5,070 nucleotides of DNA from an uncultured Caulobacteraceae bacterium (GTDB lineage: Bacteria > Pseudomonadota > Alphaproteobacteria > Caulobacterales > Caulobacteraceae): assembly GCA_937952995.1 (NCBI GenBank), contig CALFYB010000013.1, positions 1 through 5,070 on the forward strand, in the 5' to 3' direction. Positions 1-5,070 of this stretch are shown in pieces. A program made the position numbers and the translations under genes. The number at the start of each line of letters is the position of its first letter. Positions within the stretch are counted from its first letter, which is position 1. The notes under the pieces are model-generated. The model had not been told where the DNA came from, did no database searches, and was given only the letters and a program-made list of their open reading frames with translations.

Positions 1-57
1 TCCCCTCCGCTCTCCGCCGCGAGTGGGCCGCATTCCGTCTGCGCGAAAGGGTCTGGG

Positions 58-75
58 TCCCCGCCTTCGCGGGGA
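58..75. repeat. GC-rich perfect hairpin, probable dispersed intergenic repeat
   Basis: A 7-bp perfect inverted repeat (TCCCCGC / GCGGGGA) closes on the tetraloop CTTC. No run of T follows it on either strand, so it is a poor intrinsic terminator. From memory, the core CCCCGCCTTCGCGGGG is a very common intergenic repeat in alphaproteobacterial genomes, which makes a REP-like element the better reading. It lies 3' of the hydrolase gene and might protect the transcript end. The structure is seen directly; the repeat identity is inferred. Confidence 0.55.
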
Positions 76-99
76 AAGCGGAAGAAAGAGAACAGGGGG

Positions 100-120
100 C
101 CCTTCCCCTCCGGGGTAGGG
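100..120. repeat. Second GC-rich imperfect hairpin
   Basis: CCCTTCCCC (100-108) pairs with GGGGTAGGG (112-120) across a 3-base loop, with one T-T mismatch. It sits 24 bases after the hairpin at 58-75 and about 60 bases beyond the hydrolase stop codon. No T-run follows in either direction. It resembles the pyrimidine/purine hairpins scattered between genes in Caulobacter-type genomes. With the neighbouring hairpin it may form a compound repeat, or an mRNA 3'-end stabiliser for the leftward hydrolase transcript. The function is inferred. Confidence 0.4.
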
Positions 121-180
121 GGTTCGCCCGGAAACGTCCGCCTGCCACGGGCCACCAATTCACCTCAGACCCGTTCCGCT

Positions 181-1164
181 CTAAACCCTTTCCCGCGCGG
201 TCAGGCCCGTGCCGGGTGGAGTCGATAAGGCACGTCGCGCCTTGTTCGATCCACGCACATAGGCGTCCCAGAAAGCCGTTTCCCTCTCCCGCAGCGAGGC
301 ACCGAGCTCTTCAGCACCCGGCGGCGCATCGAAGTCGGTATGGCGGGCCCCTTCCACGAGCAGGCTATATTTCGCGCCCGGCGGGGTCAGTTCAAAGGGC
401 TCCAGGCGCCATGAGGGGGTTTCGCCAGCGGCCCCGAAATCCTTGGTGCCGGTGACCCAAAGTGTTGGCTTTCGCATTTTCGAGAAACTGCCTTGATCCA
501 GACCCATCCGCCCGGGTCCCTGACCGCTGATCACGAGAAATGCCGAGAATCGCGGCTCTGCGAAGCTTCGAGGTCCCTCCTTGCGGGTCACCTGAGCGCC
601 GCCCAGAGCAAGGGTCGTGTAGGCCCCGTACGAATGCCCCGCCATGCCGAGTCGACCAAGATCAATTCGACCATTGAGCGCCGCGGGAATATGCTTCTGG
701 CGGCAGGCCTCCAAGATCGCTTCTACATCTGAGGTGCGGCCATCCAGATGAGATGGATCATCAAGCATCTGCAAGAATTCCGCCCGCTGGTCGCCAACAA
801 GTTCGCCTGACGCGAGTTGCCGGATGACGCTTGCCATTCTAGCGCCCAGCGCCGTCCGATCAGGGGATGGGCGGATTGAATCGGCATGGGTCGGGTGCGC
901 GGTCACATAGCCCGCCGCCGCCCAAGCCGAACTGGTCAGCGGGAAGGCGTCCATATTGCTTCCAAAACCATGGCTGAAGACGATCAGCGGCAATGGTCCA
1001 GCTTGACCCGCGGGCCATCTAAATCTGGTCTCAAATGTTCGCCCGTCCCGTCCCGTCAGACGAACCACCTCGCTCTCAACTTGCGGCCCTGCCGCTGTCG
1101 ATGAAGCCCAGCCTGCTGCACCAAATCCGGATACCAGCGAGATGAGAACGGTCCTGCGATCCAT
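181..1164 (-). CDS. Exported alpha/beta hydrolase (dienelactone hydrolase / PAF-acetylhydrolase-like)
   Basis: This is a 327-residue serine hydrolase, probably an esterase or lipase-like enzyme acting outside the cytoplasm; the substrate cannot be read from the sequence. The N-terminus MDRRTVLISL plus a hydrophobic, Ala/Gly-rich stretch to about residue 25 looks like a short Tat signal. The mature part shows an alpha/beta-hydrolase layout: oxyanion-hole segment SHGFG (64-68), nucleophile elbow GHSYG with Ser178, acid Asp242 in GTKDFG, and His275 in ARHTDF. The order and spacing suit the predicted dienelactone hydrolase (COG4188-like) / PAF-acetylhydrolase group. The C-terminal segment around TAFWDAYVRG is a common ending in these proteins. 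An in-frame TTG lies five codons upstream (1179), but GGGGAG at 1172-1177 is 7 bases from the ATG, so the ATG at 1164 is preferred. The stop is TAG at 181-183. The gene is divergent from the one at 1248. The fold and triad are secure; the precise family is not. Confidence 0.88.
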   Translation of the reverse strand: MDRRTVLISLVSGFGAAGWASSTAAGPQVESEVVRLTGRDGRTFETRFRWPAGQAGPLPLIVFSHGFGSNMDAFPLTSSAWAAAGYVTAHPTHADSIRPSPDRTALGARMASVIRQLASGELVGDQRAEFLQMLDDPSHLDGRTSDVEAILEACRQKHIPAALNGRIDLGRLGMAGHSYGAYTTLALGGAQVTRKEGPRSFAEPRFSAFLVISGQGPGRMGLDQGSFSKMRKPTLWVTGTKDFGAAGETPSWRLEPFELTPPGAKYSLLVEGARHTDFDAPPGAEELGASLRERETAFWDAYVRGSNKARRALSTPPGTGLTARERV

Positions 1165-1247
1165 CTTGAAACTCCCCAAGAGACCTATTTGCTTTGATCG
1201 TCGCGTAATTTCCGTTCAGATGAAAGAAAAGGTTGGGAGAGGCTTCG
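1165..1247. promoter_or_regulatory. Divergent intergenic region with both promoters and both ribosome sites
   Basis: These 83 bases must hold the 5' signals of two divergent genes unless one is read from far away. Two Shine-Dalgarno sequences are clear: GGGGAG on the minus strand (1172-1177, 7 bases before the ATG at 1164) and GGGAGAGG on the plus strand (1235-1242, 5 bases before the ATG at 1248). Promoters are not clear. A weak plus-strand candidate is TTTGAT (1193-1198), then 17 bases, then TCAGAT (1216-1221), which matches the -10 consensus poorly. No convincing operator palindrome is seen. The short shared gap allows co-regulation, but this is inference. Confidence 0.5.
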
Positions 1248-2180
1248 ATGGACCGACGGGTTTTGATGGGCGGAATCGTAGCGTCCTCTGCGTTCAGCGC
1301 CGCGCGGGCCATGCAAGGCTACGGCATCGTCGCGCCCGGCGTCGACAGTTGGAGCGAGTCCTTGATGCTGCTGCACTTCGATCCCGAAGTCCGCAACGGT
1401 GTCAGCGTCCGCGTTTCGCGTTATCCAGACCTAAACTGTAGTTGGGTCTGGTGTCACGTTCTGTTGGACGGAAAGATGTATGCCTACACAGAACGTCGAC
1501 TGCCCTGTTCGAGCATCCGAAATCTGGGAACCGCAGCCGTTGGTGACTATGATTCTGCGGCAGCGCGTGTCGTGTTTACACGCTCAGGGTCGGTTGATCA
1601 GATGCAGGACATTCGGCTTTCGGCAAAGGTGCTAGGGCGTCAAAGCTCAGAGGGTCGAGATGGTCCCGGCGATATACCAATCGCTATCCACGCCCTATTT
1701 CGTCCCGAAAAACTCAAGGCAAATCCCCCTCCCGGTCGCTCGGAGTGGACGGGTCACGCGGAAATTGACCTTGTTGTTGGTAAAAGGCGCATCAACCTCA
1801 AAGGCGTCGCCAAAGCGCACGAACAGACCCAAACCGCGCCACGCTTCGACATGCCATTCACTTACGCCATGATGTGGAGTCCGACCGCATCCTTCATTGC
1901 CACCTCCACGTCCAAGAAACGCTATGGCAATTTCGAAGCCGATGGCATTGCCCATGCCGTGACGGATTTCCAGCCCTCACACCCTGATCGTGAACGGCAA
2001 TTTACGGCCTTGCTGGACGATGGTCAGAGGCTTCAAGGCTTGGCGAGCAGGGTCGCTGCCTATGACGTCCCGGTCTTTGACCGAGTTTGGAACGGCAATA
2101 TTGTGAGGGCCGATGTAGGCGGCAGGCCGATGGTTGGCATGCTTAATGACTGGCGGCCACAAGATCAGGTGTTCGGGTGA
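1248..2180 (+). CDS. Exported protein of unassigned function, possibly lipocalin-like (AttH/CrtC type)
   Basis: A 310-residue protein I do not recognise with certainty. The N-terminus MDRRVLMGGI, followed by a small-residue hydrophobic stretch and A-R-A at 19-21, reads as a short Tat signal cut after residue 21. The rest is polar and looks beta-rich. An early aromatic block at about 34-80 contains DSWSESLMLLHFDP and later SWVWCH. A second block at about 166-215 runs from EWTGH through AHEQTQ to PFTYAMMW and then ASFIATSTS. This two-block pattern recalls AttH/CrtC-type lipocalin-like proteins (carotenoid hydratase relatives), but the hallmark residues are degenerate, so it is only a hypothesis. 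There are three cysteines (64, 69, 87). An upstream in-frame TTG (1233) is possible, but the SD GGGAGAGG at 1235-1242 lies inside that extension and fits the ATG at 1248. The gene converges on mtnP with a 65-base gap. That it is a real gene is supported by its SD, leader and length. Confidence 0.8.
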   Translation: MDRRVLMGGIVASSAFSAARAMQGYGIVAPGVDSWSESLMLLHFDPEVRNGVSVRVSRYPDLNCSWVWCHVLLDGKMYAYTERRLPCSSIRNLGTAAVGDYDSAAARVVFTRSGSVDQMQDIRLSAKVLGRQSSEGRDGPGDIPIAIHALFRPEKLKANPPPGRSEWTGHAEIDLVVGKRRINLKGVAKAHEQTQTAPRFDMPFTYAMMWSPTASFIATSTSKKRYGNFEADGIAHAVTDFQPSHPDRERQFTALLDDGQRLQGLASRVAAYDVPVFDRVWNGNIVRADVGGRPMVGMLNDWRPQDQVFG

Positions 2181-2245
2181 CACCAAACCTATACGCGTAG
2201 GGCGATCTCTGAACGACGGCGCTGACAAGGGTCATTCTAGGCTGG

Positions 2246-3115
2246 TCAGCCCCGCAGGACGCGCCCCGCCACCGCATCAAGCTTGGCCATCAGGGCCGGA
2301 TCGCGCATGGCTGGGGCCGTGATAATCGCGCCGTCAAGGCAGGTGTCGATCGGTGAGGCAGCACGTGGCCCTTGCAAGGCCCCCGCCAGATGACCCACAG
2401 CATTGGCGGCCTTGCGGGAATTTTCCATCAGAACAGCCAGAATATCCGCGACCTCGACGGGGGCAAACTCCTCGTGCCAGCCGTCATAGTCGGTGACCAT
2501 ACCGATGGAGGCATAGGGTAGCTCGGCCTCGCGGGCGAGCTTGGCCTCAGGCATGTTGGTCATGCCGATGACATCGCAGCCCCAAGACCGGTAGACGAGG
2601 CTCTCGGCCTTGGTCGAGAACTGCGGGCCTTCCATGGCCAGATAGGTGCCGCCCTCGACGACCCGTGCGCCAGCGGCCCGCGCCGCCTCTGCGGCAAGGC
2701 TGGACAGGCGCGGACAGGTTGGATGGGCCACCGACACGTGCGCCACCAATCCCTCGCCAAAGAAGCTTTTGGTGCGGGCGAAGGTGCGGTCAATGAACTG
2801 GTCCACGACCACAAAGGTTCCCGGGTTCAAAGCCTCACGCAAGGACCCGACCGCTGACAGGGACAGAACGTCCGTACACCCTGCCCGCTTGAGCGCATCA
2901 ATATTGGCGCGGAAGTTCAGGTCTGACGGCGCGATACGGTGTCCCCGACCATGGCGCGGCAGGAAGACCAGCTTGACCCCATCCAACTCGCCCATCAACA
3001 GCTCGTCCGATGGATCGCCCCACGGCGTATCAATCTTGACCCAGCGCTGGTTCTTCAGGCCTTCGATCTCATAGAGGCCTGATCCACCGACCACACCCAA
3101 TACCCACTCACTCAC
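2246..3115 (-). CDS. mtnP: S-methyl-5'-thioadenosine phosphorylase
   Basis: This cytoplasmic enzyme splits methylthioadenosine with phosphate into adenine and methylthioribose-1-phosphate. It recycles the by-product of polyamine and acyl-homoserine-lactone synthesis. The 289 residues match the usual family length. Seen in order: GGSGLYE near 10-16; the phosphate-site segment PRHGRGH (53-59) followed by PSDLNFRANIDALK; SAVGSLRE (87-94); MEGPQFSTKAES (161-172); DVIGMTNMPEAKLARE (181-196); and TDYDGW (208-213). The two Asp residues of TDYD correspond to those that read the adenine base in human MTAP, favouring MTA over the inosine/guanosine of ordinary purine nucleoside phosphorylase. The start is GTG at 3115, supported by GAGGAG at 3123-3128, 7 bases upstream. 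The stop is TGA at 2246-2248. It lies 82 bases after petC, but a terminator stands between them. No adenine phosphoribosyltransferase or methionine-salvage gene is adjacent on its downstream side within the window. Confidence 0.95.
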   Translation of the reverse strand: MSEWVLGVVGGSGLYEIEGLKNQRWVKIDTPWGDPSDELLMGELDGVKLVFLPRHGRGHRIAPSDLNFRANIDALKRAGCTDVLSLSAVGSLREALNPGTFVVVDQFIDRTFARTKSFFGEGLVAHVSVAHPTCPRLSSLAAEAARAAGARVVEGGTYLAMEGPQFSTKAESLVYRSWGCDVIGMTNMPEAKLAREAELPYASIGMVTDYDGWHEEFAPVEVADILAVLMENSRKAANAVGHLAGALQGPRAASPIDTCLDGAIITAPAMRDPALMAKLDAVAGRVLRG

Positions 3116-3122
3116 GCGGCTA

Positions 3123-3128
3123 CTCCTC
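3123..3128 (-). promoter_or_regulatory. Shine-Dalgarno of mtnP, abutting the upstream terminator
   Basis: GAGGAG reads on the minus strand 7 bases before the GTG start at 3115 and fixes that start. It is unusual in lying only two bases after the T-tract of the petC terminator (3131-3139). A terminated petBC transcript therefore ends just before it, and a readthrough transcript carries a strong hairpin immediately upstream of it. Confidence 0.8.
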
Positions 3129-3130
3129 GC

Positions 3131-3167
3131 AAATCAAAAGGCCCCGCCAGATCACCAGCGGGGCCTT
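3131..3167 (-). terminator. Intrinsic terminator of the petBC transcript
   Basis: A perfect 10-bp inverted repeat, AAGGCCCCGC / GCGGGGCCTT (3138-3147 and 3158-3167), has a 10-base loop. Read on the minus strand it is followed by TTTTGATTT (3139-3131). A GC-rich stem plus a U-tract is the classic Rho-independent form, and it works in the leftward direction only, since the plus-strand side has no T-run. It begins 30 bases after the petC stop codon, so it ends the bc1 operon. Complete termination here would cut off mtnP unless that gene has its own promoter. The structure is seen directly; its efficiency is unknown. Confidence 0.85.
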
Positions 3168-3197
3168 CAGATGGTCTTCAAAAGTCGTGAAGGTCAA

Positions 3198-4046
3198 TCA
3201 GTGTTTGACGCCCTTCCACACCCGACGATAGCTCGCATAGAGCAGACCAGCGAAGAGGGCCAGATAGATCAGGACCGCAAAGCCTGTGCGCTTGCGCTCA
3301 CCGGCCTTAGGTTCTGCCGCCCAATCTAGGAACGCGACCACGTCCTTGGACTGCTGCTCTAAGGTGGACTTGGTGCCATCATCGAAGCTGACCTTATCGG
3401 CCACCAGCGGCGGTGGCATGGCGATGAAGCCACCCACGGGTACCTTGTCCTTGTCGCCCGTCCAGAAACCCGACAGGTCTCCGGGCATATAGGGATTGTA
3501 GTATTTACCCGCCGGGACTGACAGGCCGCGAGGCGCGTCGTGATAGCCGGTCAGGATCGAATAGATATAGGCAGGACCGCCTTCACGGGCCTTGGTGATC
3601 ACCGACAGGTCAGGCGGAAGTGCTCCACCATTACCGGCCCGCGCCGCATATTCATTGGCATAAGGGTTCGGGAACTTGTCTGCAGGCGTACCTGGACGCT
3701 GAATCACGTCACCGGTTTCGGTGTCGATATCGGCGACATTGTAGTCCTTGGCGATCGCCTTAACGAAGGCGTTCTCGTTCGGGTTCTTGTACTTCGCATC
3801 ATAGAACGGCCCGTCAGGCTGTCCCAGATTACGGAAGCTCAACAGGTTCATCGAGTGGCATGCCGAACAGACCTCCCGATAGACCTTGTAGCCCCGCTGG
3901 ACCTGAGCCGCATCGAAATGGCCGAACGGGCCATCGGTGCTCAAGGAAAATTCCTTGGGCTCTTCTTCCGTGGTTTTAGCGAAGGCAGGAGCGGCGGAGG
4001 CTAGAAGCCCGACGACCGCTGCGATGGCGAATCCTTTGCGCAGCAT
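3198..4046 (-). CDS. petC: Cytochrome c1, haem subunit of the bc1 complex
   Basis: Membrane-anchored c-type cytochrome of ubiquinol-cytochrome c reductase. It takes electrons from the Rieske centre and hands them to a soluble or membrane cytochrome c in the periplasm. The 282 residues begin with a Sec signal peptide cut after AFA at about residue 23. Haem attachment is CSACH (60-64). Other family features are GALPPDLS (151-158) and GGFIAMPPPL, whose Met210 is the expected sixth haem ligand. One C-terminal membrane helix at about 255-273 is followed by a basic tail (YRRVWKGVKH). The only cysteines are the two that bind haem, so the extra disulfide known from Rhodobacter c1 is absent. A TTG at 4055 overlaps the petB stop as TTGA, but AAGAAGGG (4056-4063) would touch it; the ATG at 4046 has 9-base spacing and is preferred. 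It follows petB by 5 bases, which implies translational coupling. Confidence 0.95.
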   Translation of the reverse strand: MLRKGFAIAAVVGLLASAAPAFAKTTEEEPKEFSLSTDGPFGHFDAAQVQRGYKVYREVCSACHSMNLLSFRNLGQPDGPFYDAKYKNPNENAFVKAIAKDYNVADIDTETGDVIQRPGTPADKFPNPYANEYAARAGNGGALPPDLSVITKAREGGPAYIYSILTGYHDAPRGLSVPAGKYYNPYMPGDLSGFWTGDKDKVPVGGFIAMPPPLVADKVSFDDGTKSTLEQQSKDVVAFLDWAAEPKAGERKRTGFAVLIYLALFAGLLYASYRRVWKGVKH

Positions 4047-4051
4047 CAGGC

Positions 4052-5070
4052 TCAACCCTTCTTCTCAGCAGAGTGGTTCAAAATCGAGGCCGTGATCGAA
4101 TCCGGCACAGCGTCCGGGGTTTCGACGAGGCCGAGGACCGGCATCACGATCAAGAAATAGGCGAAATAGTAGGCCGCAGCGATACGCGACAACCACACGA
4201 AGTTCAGACCAATCGGGTCACCAGCAGCCGTGGAGCCCACTTGGAACACCATGTTGTCGGGCAACTCGCCGCCGCACCAGCCGAGGATCAGGCAGGTCAG
4301 GACGAACAGGAAGAAGAACACCCGTGCCGTTGGGCGATAGCGCAAGGACTTAACCTTGGACGTATCGAGCCATGGCAGGACAAACAGAACGCCGATCGCA
4401 CCGAACATCAGCAGCGCGCCGCCAAGCTTGTCCGGAACAGCGCGCAAGATCGCGTAGAAGGGCAGGAAGTACCATTCTGGAACGATGTGCGCTGGCGTCA
4501 CGAGTGGGTTGGCGGGGATGTAGTTATCCGCATGGCCCATGGCGTTTGGCTGGAAGAACACGAACACCGAGAACAGGATCAAGAACAGGACCATGGCAAA
4601 GCCGTCCTTCACCGTCGCGTACGGCGTGAAGGGGACGGTGTCTTCCTTGGACTTGGGATCGATGCCTGAAGGGTTGTTCTGGCCGGTCACGTGCAGCGCC
4701 CAGACGTGCAGGATCACCACACCGGCGATCATGAACGGCATCAGGAAGTGCAGCGAGAAGAAGCGGTTCAAGGTGGGGTTATCCACCGCAAAGCCGCCCC
4801 AGAGCCATGTGGTGATGCTCTCACCAACGACGGGGAATGCGCCCAGCAGGTTGGTGATCACCACCGCGCCGTGGAACGACATCTGGCCCCAAGGCAGGAC
4901 ATAGCCCATGAACGCCGTCGCCATCATCAGCAGGTAAATCACGCAGCCAAGGATCCACAGGACTTCACGAGGAGCCTTGTAGGACCCGTAATAGAGGCCA
5001 CGGAACATGTGCATGTAGACGGCGAACAGGAACATCGAGGCCCCGTTGGCGTGCACATAACGGATCAACC
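4052..5070 (-). CDS. petB: Cytochrome b of the bc1 complex (partial, N-terminus outside window)
   Basis: Integral membrane subunit that carries haems bL and bH and forms the Qo and Qi quinone sites. The 3' part is present: about 338 residues, starting inside helix B. The first readable residues (LIRYVHANGAS) are internal to the family, so the TTG at 5068 is a Leu codon and not a start. Roughly 90 N-terminal residues, including helix A, are missing. Counting that Leu as 1, the haem ligands are His6 and His20 (helix B) and His107 and His121 (helix D), each pair 14 apart as expected. The cd1 region is GYVLPWGQMSFHG (55-67) and the Qo motif PEWY is at 187-190. Hydrophobic stretches for helices B to H follow in normal order, ending NHSAEKKG. 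Odd: His66 stands where bovine and yeast proteins have Trp (WGATVITN). It is a separate gene, not a b/c1 fusion of the fbcH type, and its stop lies 5 bases from the petC ATG. Confidence 0.96.
   Translation of the reverse strand, partial: LIRYVHANGASMFLFAVYMHMFRGLYYGSYKAPREVLWILGCVIYLLMMATAFMGYVLPWGQMSFHGAVVITNLLGAFPVVGESITTWLWGGFAVDNPTLNRFFSLHFLMPFMIAGVVILHVWALHVTGQNNPSGIDPKSKEDTVPFTPYATVKDGFAMVLFLILFSVFVFFQPNAMGHADNYIPANPLVTPAHIVPEWYFLPFYAILRAVPDKLGGALLMFGAIGVLFVLPWLDTSKVKSLRYRPTARVFFFLFVLTCLILGWCGGELPDNMVFQVGSTAAGDPIGLNFVWLSRIAAAYYFAYFLIVMPVLGLVETPDAVPDSITASILNHSAEKKG
4056..4063 (-). promoter_or_regulatory. Ribosome binding site of petC inside the petB end
   Basis: AAGAAGGG on the minus strand lies within the last codons of petB, 9 bases before the ATG at 4046. 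It directly abuts the alternative TTG at 4055, which is too close for efficient use. It is the main reason for choosing the ATG. Ribosomes ending at the petB TGA (4052-4054) would be well placed to restart on petC. Confidence 0.6.

Noticed and set aside
1..33. Minus-strand ATG at 31-33 starting a frame that exits the left edge
   Set aside because: Only about ten codons are visible, with a weak upstream purine stretch; it cannot be told from chance.
3..455. Plus-strand reading frame open from the left edge to 455
   Set aside because: It runs through both hairpins and antisense across the 3' third of the clearly coding hydrolase gene. Long open frames opposite genes are expected in GC-rich DNA, and the sequence has no recognisable protein motif.
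1165..1180. CTTG/CAAG inverted repeat around the hydrolase Shine-Dalgarno, as a possible translational switch
   Set aside because: A 4-bp stem with an 8-base loop is too weak to sequester the site and is expected by chance.
1233..1247. TTG start extending the unassigned exported protein by five residues
   Set aside because: The Shine-Dalgarno sequence falls inside this extension and serves the ATG at 1248; the extension would also push the MDRR leader inward.
2181..2250. Possible bidirectional terminator between the convergent gene and mtnP
   Set aside because: Only a GCTGAC/GTCAGC repeat (2221-2226, 2245-2250) with an 18-base loop and a small TACGCGTA palindrome (2192-2199) are present. 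Neither forms a strong stem with a T-tract.
2646..3074. 142-codon plus-strand open frame antisense to mtnP
   Set aside because: It is wholly inside mtnP, which matches its family from end to end; the antisense product is low-complexity and Arg/Ser/Pro-rich.
3540..4004. 154-codon plus-strand open frame antisense to petC
   Set aside because: It lies entirely within petC on the other strand, and nothing in the translation suggests a real protein.
4073..4669. 198-codon plus-strand open frame antisense to petB
   Set aside because: It is a shadow of the petB frame, with a composition heavy in Arg, Glu, Gln and His that has no membrane or known-family features, and petB itself is unmistakable.

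Overview
The window looks like ordinary chromosomal DNA of an alphaproteobacterium. The evidence is a moderately GC-rich composition, a separate (unfused) cytochrome b / cytochrome c1 pair of proteobacterial type, and twin-arginine leaders of a style common in the group. Caulobacterales-like bacteria are a plausible home because I recall a petABC-mtnP gene order there, but that is memory and inference, not a search result.

From left to right: positions 1-180 are non-coding as far as I can tell and hold two GC-rich hairpins that look like dispersed intergenic repeats. A leftward gene (181-1164) encodes an exported alpha/beta hydrolase with a complete Ser-Asp-His triad. An 83-bp gap (1165-1247) separates it from a divergent, rightward gene (1248-2180) encoding an exported protein of unassigned function, possibly of the lipocalin-like AttH/CrtC type. 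That gene converges on a leftward S-methyl-5'-thioadenosine phosphorylase gene, mtnP (2246-3115). Upstream of mtnP, also leftward, lie petC (cytochrome c1, 3198-4046) and the 3' part of petB (cytochrome b, 4052-5070), which runs off the right edge.

petB and petC encode two of the three core subunits of the cytochrome bc1 complex (respiratory complex III) and are almost certainly cotranscribed; the Rieske gene petA would be expected further right, outside the window. The operon ends in a strong intrinsic terminator (3131-3167). The U-tract of this terminator stops two bases before the Shine-Dalgarno sequence of mtnP, so mtnP depends on readthrough, RNA processing or a promoter hidden in the petC end. 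MtnP salvages methylthioadenosine from polyamine and quorum-signal synthesis and has no obvious biochemical link to complex III.

The left half is a different unit: two divergent genes whose products both begin MDRR and carry Tat-type leaders. I see no mobile element, CRISPR array, tRNA or rRNA. I found no convincing new multi-gene system. The points most worth checking are the terminator/SD junction, a His in place of the usual Trp in the Qo region of cytochrome b, and the unassigned exported protein beside the hydrolase.
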